NCBI RefSeq assembly: GCF_022179065.1
Contig: NZ_BPQD01000008.1
Span: forward strand, 62,001-126,000
DNA: 64,000 nucleotides
Reading direction: 5' to 3'
From: Methylobacterium adhaesivum
GTDB lineage: Bacteria > Pseudomonadota > Alphaproteobacteria > Rhizobiales > Beijerinckiaceae
Part shown: in pieces, positions 37,205 through 47,466 of the stretch
Position numbering within the stretch: position 1 is the stretch's first letter
Layout: every line of letters begins with the position of its first letter
Notes under the pieces: generated by a model
The model's database searches: none
What the model was told of the DNA's origin: nothing
What the model saw: only the letters and a program-made list of their open reading frames with translations
Translations under genes and position numbers: made by a program

Positions 37205-39306
37205 AGGGTTTCGGCCTGCCCTTCGGATGAGGTTTCCGGTTCGTCGAAATCCGGTGCCGGGGGTGGCGCAGTATTCGTCGGAGTCGGAGCCGCTCGGGCC
37301 GTAGGCGGCGCAGTCCGCCAGGGTACGCTTTCGCCGGGGCGTCGTGCCGTTGTCACGAGTGGCTCTCCCGTCGCGGGAAACCGGATCGTCGTCGCCCCGT
37401 GGGCCACGAGAAACGCGCGGTCGAGAACGAGTTTGGCGGCGCAGTCCGTTGGCGCCTCCCGCCGGGTGATGAGGATGTCGGCACGGGCACAGTCCTCGGG
37501 AAGCGCCCGTTTGTCGGTGACGAGGGCAAGCACGCGTCCGTCGTGGGTTCGGGCCGTACAGCCCAGGCGGTCGCACCGCGCATCCGGTAGGGCCGTGACG
37601 GCGCCGGCCTTGCGACCATCGCCGTCGGCTTTCAGCCATTGCTCCAGAACGAACGGCGGCGGTTTACCCAAGGTGGCGAGGCGCCCATCGGCGGCACGGA
37701 TCGCGGCGCCCCCGCCCTCCCGGTCGATGTAGAGGTCCGGCCGCGCCGGGCCGGCGGCCAGGACCACCCCCACGCCCATGGGCAGGAGCCCAAGCCACCG
37801 CAGGCGCGATGCCGGCAGGGTGATCGCGACGACGCCGAGCGCCATGGCCGCCAGGGCGCCCGGACCGAAGGCCGGGACGACGTAGACCGCCCGGTCGAAT
37901 CCGGCGATCCATGTCGAGATCGTCAGCATGCCGCGGACGGCCAGCCCCATCAGCCACCAGACCGGCTGATCGAGGGCGAAGGGGAAGGCCAGGATGCCGA
38001 GCACCGCCGCCGGCATCACCGCCAGGGAGACGAGGGGCAGGGTGAGGGCGTTGCCGACGAGGCCGAACGGTTGCACCGTCTGAAAGTGATAGGTCGCGAA
38101 CGGGGCGGTGGCGAACTGCGCCACGAGGGTCGTCGCTAGGGTGCCGATGACGGCGGTCACCACCCAGATCGCGGCGCGACCGAGGGGGCCGACGCCCTGT
38201 CCCCGTAGGCTCAGGGCTCCAATGAGAGGCGCGCAGGCTATGAGGCCCGCGACGGCGCCGAACGACATCTGGAAGCTCGGGCCGAGCAACCCGTCCGGCT
38301 CGCGTGCCAGGGCGATGATCGCCGCGAGCGAGAGGTTGCGCATGCTCAAAGCCGGCCGATCGACGAGGATCGCGCCCAGCATCACCAGAGTCATGATCAG
38401 AGCCCGCTCAGCGGCGATGTCCCATCCGGAAAAGACGCAATAGGCCGTCACGCCCACCATGGCGCAGGCGGCGGCGATCTTCTTGATCGGCCAGCGCAGG
38501 GCGAGGCTCGGGACCAGGGCGAGGAGTGCCCGTACGAGCCAGAACACGACACCGGCCGCCAGCACCATGTGGAGGCCAGAAATGGAGACGACATGATAAA
38601 TCCCGGCGGCGCGCAGGACGTCGTTGGTCTCGCCGTTGATGAGGCCGCGCTTGCCCGTGACCAGGGCAGCGGCGACGGCGCCGGCTTGGCCCCCATTGGC
38701 GTCGGTGATCCGGCGGGTGAGGGCATTGCGCGCATCGTCGACGGCGGCGGCGAGGCGAAGGGACGGAGGCAGATCCTCGGGCGGGGGCCGGACCTGGATC
38801 GTGCCGACGAGGGAGCCCACCGCCCCGATCCCCCGGAAGTAGGCGTCGCGGGCAAAATCGTAGCCGCCCGGCCGGGCCGCTTCGGGCGGGGGCAGCAGGC
38901 GCGCCGTCGCGGCGATGCGGTCGCCGGGTTTGAGGGGCGGCGCCTTCCTGAACGAGACGCGGACCCGGCGCGGGCGCTGCTCCGGCGGCAGGGTGCCGAA
39001 ACTCTCGACCAACACGACGAGGCGCGCCCCCTCCTCCCGCTCATCGAGGGCTTCGATCAAGCCGACGAGGGGCGCGATGGTGGTGCGTGCGAGCACGGGG
39101 CTCGCCACCTGCGTGAGGCGGAAGGTGGCGGCGGTGAACCCGAGGAAGGCCGCCACGAGGCCGAGGGTGACGGCCAACGCCAGGGGCCTCGCAGCCATGA
39201 CAGGCGTCAAGGCAGCGAGGACTGCCGCGACGGCCAGGGGAGCGGCGAGGGACGGGAGTCCGGAGGTTGCGGTCAGGCAGAGGAGGATTCCGAGGCCGAA
39301 CGCCAC
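37198..39306 (-). CDS. comEC: ComEC/Rec2 competence channel protein, 5' end interrupted by in-frame TGA
   Basis: Integral membrane channel family for DNA uptake. The 702 residues from a GTG at 39306 contain DUF4131-type residues (about 20-170), the competence domain with many hydrophobic helices ([73 protein letters not shown]) and a C-terminal degenerate metallo-beta-lactamase-like part without the HxHxDH metal site. The same frame continues upstream after a TGA at 39313-39315 for 47 more codons to an ATG at 39456, encoding LPAPRLWLGALRDGLAAG and EIEQRHLFP, the expected N-terminus; relatives have Trp where the TGA is. No ribosome-binding sequence precedes the GTG. Possibly a pseudogene. Confidence 0.85.
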   Translation of the reverse strand: MAFGLGILLCLTATSGLPSLAAPLAVAAVLAALTPVMAARPLALAVTLGLVAAFLGFTAATFRLTQVASPVLARTTIAPLVGLIEALDEREEGARLVVLVESFGTLPPEQRPRRVRVSFRKAPPLKPGDRIAATARLLPPPEAARPGGYDFARDAYFRGIGAVGSLVGTIQVRPPPEDLPPSLRLAAAVDDARNALTRRITDANGGQAGAVAAALVTGKRGLINGETNDVLRAAGIYHVVSISGLHMVLAAGVVFWLVRALLALVPSLALRWPIKKIAAACAMVGVTAYCVFSGWDIAAERALIMTLVMLGAILVDRPALSMRNLSLAAIIALAREPDGLLGPSFQMSFGAVAGLIACAPLIGALSLRGQGVGPLGRAAIWVVTAVIGTLATTLVAQFATAPFATYHFQTVQPFGLVGNALTLPLVSLAVMPAAVLGILAFPFALDQPVWWLMGLAVRGMLTISTWIAGFDRAVYVVPAFGPGALAAMALGVVAITLPASRLRWLGLLPMGVGVVLAAGPARPDLYIDREGGGAAIRAADGRLATLGKPPPFVLEQWLKADGDGRKAGAVTALPDARCDRLGCTARTHDGRVLALVTDKRALPEDCARADILITRREAPTDCAAKLVLDRAFLVAHGATTIRFPATGEPLVTTARRPGESVPWRTAPPTARAAPTPTNTAPPPAPDFDEPETSSEGQAETLQ

Positions 39307-39312
39307 GGCAAG

Positions 39313-39456
39313 TCAGGGGAACAGGTGACGTTGCTCGATTTCGCGGGCCAACCCCGCGGCCAGTCCATCGCGCAGGGCGCCGAGCCAGAGGCGGGGCGCG
39401 GGAAGGCGGCGGGCGGCCAGCGCCCTTCCGGCAACCCATGTGCCCCCCTGCCCCAT
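39313..39456 (-). pseudogene. Detached N-terminal 47 codons of comEC
   Basis: Starts ATG at 39456 and reads MGQGGTWVAGRALAARR, then LPAPRLWLGALRDGLAAG, ending EIEQRHLFP before TGA (39313-39315). It is in frame with the comEC body that resumes immediately as [14 protein letters not shown] single TGG-to-TGA change would explain the break. Confidence 0.65.
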
Positions 39457-39609
39457 CCCGTCGCGTCTCCGGGCACGCGTCCGTCGCCACCCGCCGGGGA
39501 CGGGGCAGCGATTTCTTAACGCCCGCCTTCGCGCATGCTACATGCGCAGCGCGGGGCCGGTCGATCCGGCATCGGCCCCCTTCACCACAGAAGTTCAAGC
39601 TTTCAATCG

Positions 39610-41034
39610 ATGTCGTCCACCGTCGTCACGCGCTTTGCGCCCTCGCCCACGGGCTATCTTCACATCGGTGGCGCGCGCACCGCCCTGTTCAATTGGCTTT
39701 ATGCCCGCCGATTCGGCGGCCGGATGCTGCTGCGCATCGAGGACACGGACCGCGAACGCTCGACGCAAGGGGCCATCGACGCGATCCTCGACGGGATGCG
39801 CTGGCTCGGCCTCGATTGGGACGGGGACGTGATCTACCAGTACGCCCGGGCCGAGCGGCACCGCGAAGCGGCGATGGGCCTCCTCGCCTCGGGCCATGCC
39901 TATCGCTGCTACGCGACGCCGGAAGAGCTCACCGCCATGCGCGAGTCCGCGCGGGCCGAGGGGCGTCCCCTGCGCTACGACGGGCGCTGGCGCGACCGTG
40001 ATCCGTCCGAGGCGCCGGCCGGCGTAAAGCCGGTGATTCGCCTCCGTGCCCCCCTCGACGGCGAGACCGTCGTGGAGGATGGCGTACAGGGCCGGGTCGT
40101 CTGGCAAAACAAGGATCTCGACGACCTCGTGCTGCTGCGCTCCGACGGCAACCCGACCTACATGCTCGCCGTGGTGGTGGACGACCACGACATGGGCGTC
40201 ACCCAGGTGATCCGGGGCGACGACCACCTCACCAACGCGGCCCGCCAGCGCCAGATCTTCGATGCCCTGGGTTGGGACGCGCCCGCCATGGCGCATATTC
40301 CCCTCATCCACGGGGCCGACGGGGCGAAGCTGTCCAAGCGGCACGGGGCGCTCGGCGTCGATGCCTATCGCGATCTCGGTTACCTACCGAGCGCCCTGCG
40401 CAACTACCTCGTGCGCCTCGGCTGGAGCCACGGCGACCAGGAGGTGTTCTCCACCGACGAAATGGTGGCGGCCTTTGATCTCAAATCCATCGGGCGCTCG
40501 CCGGCCCGCTTCGATTTCGCCAAGCTCGAGAACCTGAACGGGCTCTACATCCGGGGCGCGGCCGATGCCGATCTCGTAGATGCCATCGATGGCGTGCTCC
40601 CCGCCCTCGGCCCGGAGCGCGGCATCGCGCATCCCATGAGCCCAGAGCTGCGGGACAAGCTCACGGCGGCGATGCCGGGCCTGAAGGAGCGCGCCAAGAC
40701 CCTCGTGGACCTCCTCGACAGCGCCTACTACCTCACGGCCGCCCGGCCGCTGGCCCTCGACGAGAAGGCCAAGGGCCTCCTCGGTCCCGAGGCACGCGAA
40801 CGCCTCGCCGCGATACTGCCGGCCCTGGAAGCGCTGCCCGAATGGACCGCTGCCGCGACGGAGGGGGCCGTGCGGGCCTTCGCCGAATCGACGTCGGTCA
40901 AGCTCGGCCAGATTGCCCAACCCCTGCGGGCGGCGCTCACGGGGCGTGCAACCTCGCCGCCGGTCTTCGACGTGATGGCCGTGCTCGGGCGGGAGGAATG
41001 CCTCGGTCGCCTGCGCGATCAGACCGGGGCCTGA
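39610..41034 (+). CDS. gltX: Glutamyl-tRNA synthetase
   Basis: Class I aminoacyl-tRNA synthetase of 474 residues that charges tRNA-Glu (possibly also tRNA-Gln in organisms with the amidotransferase route). The HIGH-type motif is [14 protein letters not shown] (about 10-23), and the KMSKS-type motif is [13 protein letters not shown] near residue 238. The [10 protein letters not shown] and [10 protein letters not shown] segments are typical. The ATG at 39610 ([15 protein letters not shown]) is used; the frame extends to 39535 without similarity. It is upstream of gltA on the same strand. Confidence 0.96.
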   Translation: MSSTVVTRFAPSPTGYLHIGGARTALFNWLYARRFGGRMLLRIEDTDRERSTQGAIDAILDGMRWLGLDWDGDVIYQYARAERHREAAMGLLASGHAYRCYATPEELTAMRESARAEGRPLRYDGRWRDRDPSEAPAGVKPVIRLRAPLDGETVVEDGVQGRVVWQNKDLDDLVLLRSDGNPTYMLAVVVDDHDMGVTQVIRGDDHLTNAARQRQIFDALGWDAPAMAHIPLIHGADGAKLSKRHGALGVDAYRDLGYLPSALRNYLVRLGWSHGDQEVFSTDEMVAAFDLKSIGRSPARFDFAKLENLNGLYIRGAADADLVDAIDGVLPALGPERGIAHPMSPELRDKLTAAMPGLKERAKTLVDLLDSAYYLTAARPLALDEKAKGLLGPEARERLAAILPALEALPEWTAAATEGAVRAFAESTSVKLGQIAQPLRAALTGRATSPPVFDVMAVLGREECLGRLRDQTGA

Positions 41035-41267
41035 AAGAGGTTCCGTTCGTAGCGTGCGGGATCCGGACGAATGACAATTCGGCCCGGATCTCGCTTCGTG
41101 ACCTCCGTGAGGCGGACGCTCGGTTGAAGGCGACCGACCGATCCGTTAACTCGGTGCTCGTGTGAGCAAGTGCAGCATGCGCTGCCCTTGCGCCCCGGAG
41201 CCGGGTTGGCGAACCATCGCCACGCGGGCCGGCGCCGCCCCGCTGCCACGAAAGGGTCCACGTCTCC

Positions 41268-42557
41268 ATGAGCGCCAACAGCACCATCTCCGTGGGCGAC
41301 GCGCAGGTCGAGCTGCCGATCAAATCCGGCACCATCGGCCCCGACGTCATCGATATCGGCAAGCTCTACGCCAAGACCGGCAAGTTCACCTTCGATCCGG
41401 GCTTCACCTCCACCGCCTCGTGCGAGTCGAAGATCACCTACATCGACGGCGACGCCGGTGTGCTGCTCTATCGCGGCTACCCCATCGAGCAGATCGCCGA
41501 GAGCGGCGACTTCCTCGAAACCTGCTACCTCATGCTGTTCGGCGAATTGCCGACTCCGGCTCAGAAGGCCGATTTCGATTACCGGGTCACGCGCCACACC
41601 ATGGTGCACGACCAGATGAACCGCTTCTTCCAGGGCTTCCGCCGCGACGCCCACCCGATGGCGATCATGGTCGCCTGCGTCGGTGCCCTGTCGGCGTTCT
41701 ACCACGACTCGACGGACATATCGGACGACAAGCAGCGCATGATCGCGAGCCTGCGCATGATCGCCAAGATGCCGACGCTCGCCGCGATGGCGTACAAGTA
41801 CTCCATCGGCCAGCCGTTCGTGTATCCGAAGAACGATCTCGACTACACGTCGAACTTTCTGCGGATGTGCTTCGCGGTGCCGTGCGAAGAGTTTAAGGTC
41901 AACCCGATCTTCGCCCGCGCCCTCGACCGGATCTTCATCCTTCACGCCGACCACGAGCAGAACGCCTCGACCTCGACCGTGCGCCTCGCCGGTTCGTCGG
42001 GGGCCAACCCGTTCGCCTGTATCGCCGCCGGCATCGCCTGCCTGTGGGGCCCGGCACATGGTGGCGCCAACGAGGCGGCCCTGAAGATGCTCGAGGAGAT
42101 CGGGCATCCGGAGAACGTGGCGAAGTACGTCGCGAAGGCGAAGGACAAGAACGATCCCTTCCGCCTCATGGGCTTCGGCCACCGCGTGTACAAGAACTAC
42201 GATCCGCGCGCGCGCATCATGCAGAAGACCACTCACGAGGTCCTCGGCCAGCTCGGGATCAAGGACGATCCCCTCCTCGAGGTCGCCGTGCAACTCGAGA
42301 AGATCGCCCTCGAGGACGATTACTTCATCGAGAAAAAACTCTATCCGAATATCGATTTCTATTCGGGCATCACCCTTAAGGCGATGGGCTTCCCGACCTC
42401 GATGTTCACGGTGCTGTTCGCCCTGGCCCGCACCACCGGCTGGATCGCCCAGTGGGCGGAGATGATCGAGGATCCCTCGCAGAAGATCGGTCGCCCGCGT
42501 CAGCTCTACATCGGGCCCGAGAAGCGCGAATACGTCCCCATCGATCAGCGCGGCTGA
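41268..42557 (+). CDS. gltA: Citrate synthase (type II)
   Basis: Predicted 429-residue enzyme condensing acetyl-CoA and oxaloacetate in the first TCA step. Catalytic residues are in [16 protein letters not shown] (His), [15 protein letters not shown] (His) and the Asp in [14 protein letters not shown]. Length and the N-terminal strand-rich domain fit hexameric, NADH-sensitive bacterial type II enzymes. It lies 233 bases after gltX, and its own promoter is likely there. Two hairpins follow the stop. Confidence 0.97.
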   Translation: MSANSTISVGDAQVELPIKSGTIGPDVIDIGKLYAKTGKFTFDPGFTSTASCESKITYIDGDAGVLLYRGYPIEQIAESGDFLETCYLMLFGELPTPAQKADFDYRVTRHTMVHDQMNRFFQGFRRDAHPMAIMVACVGALSAFYHDSTDISDDKQRMIASLRMIAKMPTLAAMAYKYSIGQPFVYPKNDLDYTSNFLRMCFAVPCEEFKVNPIFARALDRIFILHADHEQNASTSTVRLAGSSGANPFACIAAGIACLWGPAHGGANEAALKMLEEIGHPENVAKYVAKAKDKNDPFRLMGFGHRVYKNYDPRARIMQKTTHEVLGQLGIKDDPLLEVAVQLEKIALEDDYFIEKKLYPNIDFYSGITLKAMGFPTSMFTVLFALARTTGWIAQWAEMIEDPSQKIGRPRQLYIGPEKREYVPIDQRG

Positions 42558-42568
42558 GCCGCGCGCGG

Positions 42569-42602
42569 GCATCGCTCCGAAAGCCGGCTTTCGGGACGAT
42601 GC
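42569..42602. repeat. Long palindrome directly after gltA
   Basis: Outer arms GCATCG (42569-42574) and CGATGC (42597-42602) enclose a perfect 18-bp palindrome made of CCGAAAGCC and GGCTTTCGG (42577-42594). It sits just after the gltA stop and before a second hairpin; it may be part of the terminator or protect the 3' end of the mRNA. Confidence 0.5.
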
Positions 42603-43123
42603 GAGAACAGGAACTCCAAAGCTCCGTCCGGGCGACCGGGCGGGGCTTTCGTTGCAACGGCCGCACGCCGGCCCTCGTCGGGCGTCTGGCCCGGGAAGCC
42701 GGGGTGATCGCCGTCAAGAGGCCGGCGCCGGGATCGGCAGAGATCGGCGCCCATCTCGCCGGCGTGCGCGATTCGGTGCCGGATGAGTTTTTCCGCCGCT
42801 ACAGCGGTGACTGGAACGCCGTCGAGGCCCTGCTGGCGGGGGGTGACGCCTGGTACAGCGTCATGGGGGGCTTGTTTCCGGAAACCGCCATGGCGATCGT
42901 TCGAGCCGTGCGAGACGAGAACGCCGCCACCGCGCGGGCCCTGGATGCCGGGCTCCCACCGCTCTGGAGCCTGTTCAGGGAATTTTTGAGCCCGCGCGTG
43001 ATGTATATCTGCGCCGAGGTGCGCGGTCTCTGCCGAACCCAGCCGCCGCGCCCGATCCTGCCCTTGACGAGCTCCGCGCGGGAACGGGTCGTGGACACAC
43101 TTCGATCCCTCGATCTGCACTGA
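42599..43123 (+). pseudogene. Remnant of a dihydrodipicolinate-synthase-family gene (C-terminal half)
   Basis: From about 42650 the frame reads RTPALVGRLAREAGVIAVKRP, then FFRRYSGDWNAVEALLAGGDAWYSVMG, GLFPETAMAIVRAVRDENAATARAL and a C-terminal PLTSSARERVVDTL, which is the second half of a DapA/N-acetylneuraminate-lyase TIM barrel, including the conserved Lys position (AVK). The first half, with the Tyr and Thr active-site residues, is missing; upstream sequence is the gltA terminator, so a start at ATG 42599 would translate through the hairpin. I consider it a truncated, non-functional gene. Confidence 0.6.
42618..42649 (+). terminator. gltA terminator hairpin
   Basis: A 12-bp stem, AAAGCTCCGTCC (42618-42629) with GGGCGGGGCTTT (42638-42649), including two G-U pairs, has an 8-base loop and ends in TTT. 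It lies 60-90 bases after the gltA stop. Confidence 0.6.
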
Positions 43124-43159
43124 CCATCGCACCGGCGACAGCGCGGATCGGCCGAGTAG

Positions 43160-43651
43160 CTATCCCTCTGCGGCACGAACCGGCAGGCGGATGAGACGCG
43201 GCCGCCAGATGCCCAGTACGACGTTGGCCGTCGCCACCACGAGAAGAACCCACAGGGTGTTGGCTTCGGCACCGAGGGACTGGCCGAGAAAGGCCGGATC
43301 GCCCGCGCCGGCGAGCGCAGCGGCGCTGAGATCGCCCTCCTGCCGCATCGGCCCCTGCACGTAGACCAGGCCGCCCTCGAACATGAGCACGCCCGTGGCG
43401 AGCTTCGCCCAGGCCCAGCCGCTGTTGTGGAAGGCGCGTTGTGCGAGGGCGAGCAGACCCGACAGCAGGGTCAGGGCGAGGGACGGCAGGAAGATCCAGG
43501 TCGCCACGGCCCCCATGGCACCGCGCATCAGGGCGTAGCCCGCCAGGGAGGTCGGCGGGGGCGTGACGCTCAGGAGAACGAGGAGGCACGCCATCGCTCC
43601 CGCGAGTCCGATGGCCCCCATCGTGTGGAGGAATTTGATCGCGCGTCGCAC
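43160..43651 (-). CDS. Small four-helix integral membrane protein, possibly DUF2269-like
   Basis: Predicted 163-residue membrane protein with four hydrophobic segments: FLHTMGAIGLAGAMACLLVLL, GAVATWIFLPSLALTLLSGLL, WAKLATGVLMFEGGLVYV and TLWVLLVVATANVVLGIW. The His near the start (FLH) and Trp-rich turns resemble the DUF2269 group, a tentative match. The start is a GTG at 43651; an ATG-started extension to 43828 would overlap the 3' end of lpxB by 113 bases and is not conserved-looking. It follows lpxB on the same strand by 64 bases and ends before the converging dapA-like remnant. Confidence 0.6.
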   Translation of the reverse strand: MRRAIKFLHTMGAIGLAGAMACLLVLLSVTPPPTSLAGYALMRGAMGAVATWIFLPSLALTLLSGLLALAQRAFHNSGWAWAKLATGVLMFEGGLVYVQGPMRQEGDLSAAALAGAGDPAFLGQSLGAEANTLWVLLVVATANVVLGIWRPRLIRLPVRAAEG

Positions 43652-43715
43652 GGTGTCCGGATCTTGATCCCGGTTGGTCTGCCGAAAGGCTATCTTAAGC
43701 CCCAAGCGCAGTCGA

Positions 43716-44888
43716 TCACGCCGCGCGCTTGGCCCCGAGGACGATGCGCGCCGCACTTCGGCTCGGCTCGTCGCCGCAGGGAAGCCGCATGAGGTCGTCG
43801 ATCCGCGAGAGGGCTTCGACCTGCGCATCCCGGGCCGGTCCGCCGCTCAGGAGGGGCGCCAGGGCCTCGACGAGGCGCGGGGCGGTGCAGTCGGCCTGGA
43901 TGAATTCCGGCATGGCGTTGCGCGCAAGAATCAGGTTCGGCAGGACGATGGTCGGTACCTGGATGAGACGCCGGGCCACGGCCTCCTCGATCCGGGACAC
44001 CTTGTAGGCGACCACCATCGGCACCCCGGCCAGCGCCAGTTCCAGGGTGACGGTGCCGGAGGCCGCGAGCGCCGCGCGGGCCCGGCGGAAGGCGGCGTGC
44101 TTGGCCGCTTCGCCATGGACGAGGCGCACGGGCGCGTCCCAGCCAAGGGCCAGGCGCTCGATGAGGGCGCGGTGCCGGGTGACGGCGGGCAGGACCGCCT
44201 CGATGGGGCCGACCTGCCGCGTGAGTCGCCCGAGCGTCGCGCCGAAGACCGGCATCAGCCGCTCGATCTCGGAGCGGCGCGAGCCCGGCAGGATCACCAG
44301 GGTCGGCGGCGAGGCGTCCCGCGCTCTCGCCTCGCTCGGATCGGGTCGCAGCTCCTGCAGGCGCTCGATGAGCGGGTGCCCGACATAGGTACAGGTCGGC
44401 CCGCCGAGGCGGCGATGGGCCTCGGGCTCGAACGGCAGAAGGGCCAGGACGTGGTCGATGAATGGCCGCATCCGCGCCGCTCGCCACGGGCGCCAGGCCC
44501 AGACGCTCGGCGACACGTAATCGACGATGGGCAGGTCCGGCATGCGCTTGCGGACACGGGACGCCACCGCATGGGTGAAGCCGGGGCTGTCGATGATCAC
44601 CAGCACGTCGGGCCGGGACTCGACCACGTCGCGCACGGTCTGGCGGATGCGGCGCAGGAGGGTGCGCAGGCGGGCCGCCACGGGCAGGTAGCCCATGACG
44701 GCGACGTCATCGATGGGAAACAGCGAGGCGAAGCCCTCGGCCGCCATGGCCTCGCCGCCGACGCCGCCGAACCGGATCGGCCGATCGGACAGGGCGACGA
44801 GCCCACGCATGAGCTTCGCGCCAAGCTGGTCTCCGGAATCCTCGCCCGCCACGAGCCAGATCGTCCTCGGGGTGTCACTGCCGATCAT
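43716..44888 (-). CDS. lpxB: Lipid-A-disaccharide synthase
   Basis: Glycosyltransferase (GT19) of 390 residues that joins UDP-2,3-diacylglucosamine and lipid X to the lipid A disaccharide at the inner membrane. Family motifs are WLVAGEDSGDQLGAKLM at the N-terminus, GYLPVAARLRTLLRRIRQT, VIIDSPGFTH, YVSPSVWAWRPWRA and LPGSRRSEIERLMP. It overlaps lpxI by four bases (ATGA), a coupled arrangement, and is the last lpx gene of the minus-strand run. Confidence 0.96.
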   Translation of the reverse strand: MIGSDTPRTIWLVAGEDSGDQLGAKLMRGLVALSDRPIRFGGVGGEAMAAEGFASLFPIDDVAVMGYLPVAARLRTLLRRIRQTVRDVVESRPDVLVIIDSPGFTHAVASRVRKRMPDLPIVDYVSPSVWAWRPWRAARMRPFIDHVLALLPFEPEAHRRLGGPTCTYVGHPLIERLQELRPDPSEARARDASPPTLVILPGSRRSEIERLMPVFGATLGRLTRQVGPIEAVLPAVTRHRALIERLALGWDAPVRLVHGEAAKHAAFRRARAALAASGTVTLELALAGVPMVVAYKVSRIEEAVARRLIQVPTIVLPNLILARNAMPEFIQADCTAPRLVEALAPLLSGGPARDAQVEALSRIDDLMRLPCGDEPSRSAARIVLGAKRAA

Positions 44889-45736
44889 GCGTCGGTCCCC
44901 AAGCCGACGAGGAACAGGCCGGCGCGGTCGGCGGCGGCCACCGTCGCGGGCCGGTCGATGATCAGGGTGAACCCGGCCTGGATCGCGAGGCCGGCGCAGC
45001 CGGCGGCGGCGGCGGCGGCCACCGTGCGCGGGCCGATGGCCGGCAGATCGACGCGCAGATCCTGTCCGGCCTTGGCGACCTTTACCAGCACCGTCCCGGA
45101 CTGCGGCGCGCCGAGGCCGAACGGCTTTCGACCCAGCGCTCGGGCGCGGGCCAGCATCCGGTCGGTCCCCTCGGGGCCCTCGACCGCGACGGCGCGCTGG
45201 GCCGCCACCACGGCGGCCTGACCGACATCGTAGGGGGCCAGGGCGCCGAGGAGGGCGCGACCCGTGGCGATGGATTCGCGGGCCGCGGCATCCGGCGCGT
45301 GACGCCCCATGACGCCTTCCGGACTGAGAAGATCGGGCGCGACCTCGTGGACACCGACGACGCCGTGGCCGTTCTCCTCGAGGAGGGCGAGGGCTCCGCG
45401 CAGGAGCCGGTCGTCCCCGCCTCCGGCGATGGCCTTGAGGGCATCACGGTTGCGCAGGGCGGCACCCGCATTGAGGATGGCGGCGGGATTCGGCCGCGAC
45501 ACGCCGCCGGCCGGCACCACGCTCACCGGCCCCCACGCCTTGAGGATCGCCAGCACACCGGCAATGTCGAGGAGATCGACGGATGCCTCTGCGCGGGCGC
45601 GCATGGCGCGCTCGGCAAACCCGCGGATCGCCAGGATGCGAAACGGGCGCCCGGCGCGGTCGAGGGAATCGGCCACGAGTTCGGGTAGGCGCCCCGCCCC
45701 GGCGACGAGGACGAGGGAGGCCGGCAGCGCCCTCAA
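44885..45736 (-). CDS. lpxI: UDP-2,3-diacylglucosamine pyrophosphatase LpxI
   Basis: Predicted 283-residue alphaproteobacterial-type enzyme that hydrolyses UDP-2,3-diacylglucosamine to lipid X, replacing LpxH. Conserved stretches include LVLVAGAGRLPELVADS, PAGGVSRPNP, the Asp-bearing ALKAIAGGGDDRLLRG and TGRALLGALAPYDVGQAAVVA, and GLAIQAGFTLIIDRP. Four-base overlaps with both lpxA upstream and lpxB downstream indicate one operon with coupled translation. No lpxH is needed. Confidence 0.93.
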   Translation of the reverse strand: MRALPASLVLVAGAGRLPELVADSLDRAGRPFRILAIRGFAERAMRARAEASVDLLDIAGVLAILKAWGPVSVVPAGGVSRPNPAAILNAGAALRNRDALKAIAGGGDDRLLRGALALLEENGHGVVGVHEVAPDLLSPEGVMGRHAPDAAARESIATGRALLGALAPYDVGQAAVVAAQRAVAVEGPEGTDRMLARARALGRKPFGLGAPQSGTVLVKVAKAGQDLRVDLPAIGPRTVAAAAAAGCAGLAIQAGFTLIIDRPATVAAADRAGLFLVGLGTDA

Positions 45737-46545
45737 GGCGCGCCCGGGCTTTCGCGGGGCGTGCAGATCGAGCGCTTGCCACCGGCTCGGATGAACGCAA
45801 CGATCTCGGCCACGCCGCGATGGGAGTCGAACTCCGCCGCCACGTCCTCCACCCGCTCCATCAGGGTGCCTTCAGGGGCGAAGAGCAGCCGATAGGCCCG
45901 GCGCAGGGCGTGAATGTCCTCGCGGGCAAAGCCCCGGCGCTGGAGGCCGATGATGTTGAGGCCCGACAGATAGGCACGGTTGCCCAGTGCCATGCCGTAG
46001 GGAATGCAGTCGTTCTCGAGGCCCGACAGGCCGCCCACGAAGGCATGGGCCCCGACGCGGGCGAACTGGATCACCGCCGCGCCGCCGCCGAGGATGGCGA
46101 AATCGCCGACACTGCAATGGCCGGCGAGCATGACGTTGTTGGAGAACACCACCCCGTTGCCTACCCGGCAATCATGCCCGACATGGGAATTGGCGAGGAA
46201 GGTGCAGCCGTCCCCGACCGTCGTCTCCAGGCCGCCGCCGGCGGTGCCGGGATTCATCGTAACGCCTTCGCGGATGAGGCAATCGGCGCCGATGGTGAGC
46301 GTCGAGGCCTCGCCGCGAAACTTCAGGTCCTGCGGCGGGTGGCCGATGGAGGCGAAGGGATAGAGGCGCGTGCGCGGCCCGATGGCGGTCCGGCCCGCCA
46401 CGACCACATGGCTGACGAGTTCGCAGCCGTCACCGAGACTGACCTCCGCGCCGATATGGCAGAATGGGCCGACACGCACGTCCGCGCCCAGCGTCGCGCC
46501 GTCCTCGATCACGGCGCTGGGATGAATCCCCACGGGCGTCGTCAC
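45733..46545 (-). CDS. lpxA: UDP-N-acetylglucosamine O-acyltransferase
   Basis: First committed enzyme of lipid A synthesis, 270 residues. Left-handed beta-helix hexapeptide repeats run from residue 5 to about 190 ([22 protein letters not shown], then repeats of [LIV]GxxxxI type); the catalytic-type His is in [14 protein letters not shown], and the C-terminal helical domain contains [23 protein letters not shown]. It starts with GTG at 46545 and overlaps the fabZ stop by four bases. Confidence 0.96.
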   Translation of the reverse strand: MTTPVGIHPSAVIEDGATLGADVRVGPFCHIGAEVSLGDGCELVSHVVVAGRTAIGPRTRLYPFASIGHPPQDLKFRGEASTLTIGADCLIREGVTMNPGTAGGGLETTVGDGCTFLANSHVGHDCRVGNGVVFSNNVMLAGHCSVGDFAILGGGAAVIQFARVGAHAFVGGLSGLENDCIPYGMALGNRAYLSGLNIIGLQRRGFAREDIHALRRAYRLLFAPEGTLMERVEDVAAEFDSHRGVAEIVAFIRAGGKRSICTPRESPGAP

Positions 46546-47006
46546 TCCGTCACCAGCATGGCGCCGATCTCGGCCTGGGCCACCAGCGTGTCACCGACGC
46601 GGGCTTCGCCCTGAAACCACCACATCGTCCGGCGTTGATTCAGCTTCGTCATGTGATAGCGCACGGTGTCGCCAGGGACGACGGGCTTGCGGAACTTGCA
46701 CTTGTCGATGGTCATGAAGAACACCTGCTTGGCCCGCATCTCGTCGGTCATGATGTGCTGACAACAGATGGCACCGGCCGTTTGAGCCATGCCCTCGATG
46801 AGGAGCACGCCGGGGAAGACCGGCAGGCCCGGGAAGTGCCCGGTGAACTGTGGCTCGTTGATCGTGACGTTCTTGATGCCGATGCACGACCGGTCACCAT
46901 CGATCTCGATGATCCGGTCGATCATCAGGAAGGGGTAGCGGTGCGGCAGGAGCTCCAGGACCTTCTGGATATCGGCCGAGCCGAGTTCGCGCGGCATCTC
47001 GTTCAT
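46542..47006 (-). CDS. fabZ: 3-hydroxyacyl-[ACP] dehydratase FabZ
   Basis: Hot-dog-fold dehydratase of 154 residues in fatty acid elongation. The catalytic His is in [13 protein letters not shown] (near residue 22), and the Glu in [21 protein letters not shown]. The ATG at 47006 ([20 protein letters not shown]) with AGGGAGA upstream is preferred over a frame start at 47060. It is separated from lpxD, its usual upstream neighbour, by a divergent Crp/Fnr-type gene, so it must have its own promoter in the 460-base gap before it. Confidence 0.95.
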   Translation of the reverse strand: MNEMPRELGSADIQKVLELLPHRYPFLMIDRIIEIDGDRSCIGIKNVTINEPQFTGHFPGLPVFPGVLLIEGMAQTAGAICCQHIMTDEMRAKQVFFMTIDKCKFRKPVVPGDTVRYHMTKLNQRRTMWWFQGEARVGDTLVAQAEIGAMLVTE

Positions 47007-47466
47007 CGATCGAATCGTCTCCCTGGCGCGTGGCGGCGCGCGCGGCGCTCCGCCCGGCACGTTCCCGGCCCGCTATTTCGGTGGAGAAAAGTCTTTCGGC
47101 AGAAAGCCCGTCAGATGCAAGCCCCGGCCTGCTGAGCCCATTTCCGAATGGCCGTCGCCCACTGAGGAGCAATGGATCAGCACAAATGTGATGGGATTGC
47201 CGGCACGGTGAGAGTTGACTGAGTATCCAACCGTGCGCAACCGTACGCGGTAGGCGTTCCCGATCTCAGAGGACGCCACAACAAACGTTAGAATTTTTCG
47301 CAGGTGTTTTGACGACCATCGTGCGTGAGTCAGATTCTTAACGCGCCCACATTTTTTATAGGGCAAATCGACTAGATAAGAGTGATCTCTGCGCCGGTTT
47401 CGTCACCTGCGAAGCCGATTTCTAACAAATGCTAGGAGCGCCTGTGACGGTGCGTCGGAACAAACT
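47007..47466. other. Divergent intergenic region between fabZ and the Crp/Fnr-type regulator
   Basis: No supported gene; a minus-strand frame at 47073-47366 lacks coding character. The stretch 47286-47360 is clearly more AT-rich than its surroundings (for example a TTTTTTATA run) and probably holds promoters. An inverted repeat CGGTTTCG/CGAAGCCG (47395-47402 with 47410-47417, one G-T mismatch, 7-base spacer) lies 50 bases before the regulator start and could be its operator. Confidence 0.4.

Noticed and set aside
47073-47366. 97-codon minus-strand frame in the fabZ-regulator gap
   Set aside because: It spans the AT-rich promoter-like stretch and shows no coding bias or known motif.
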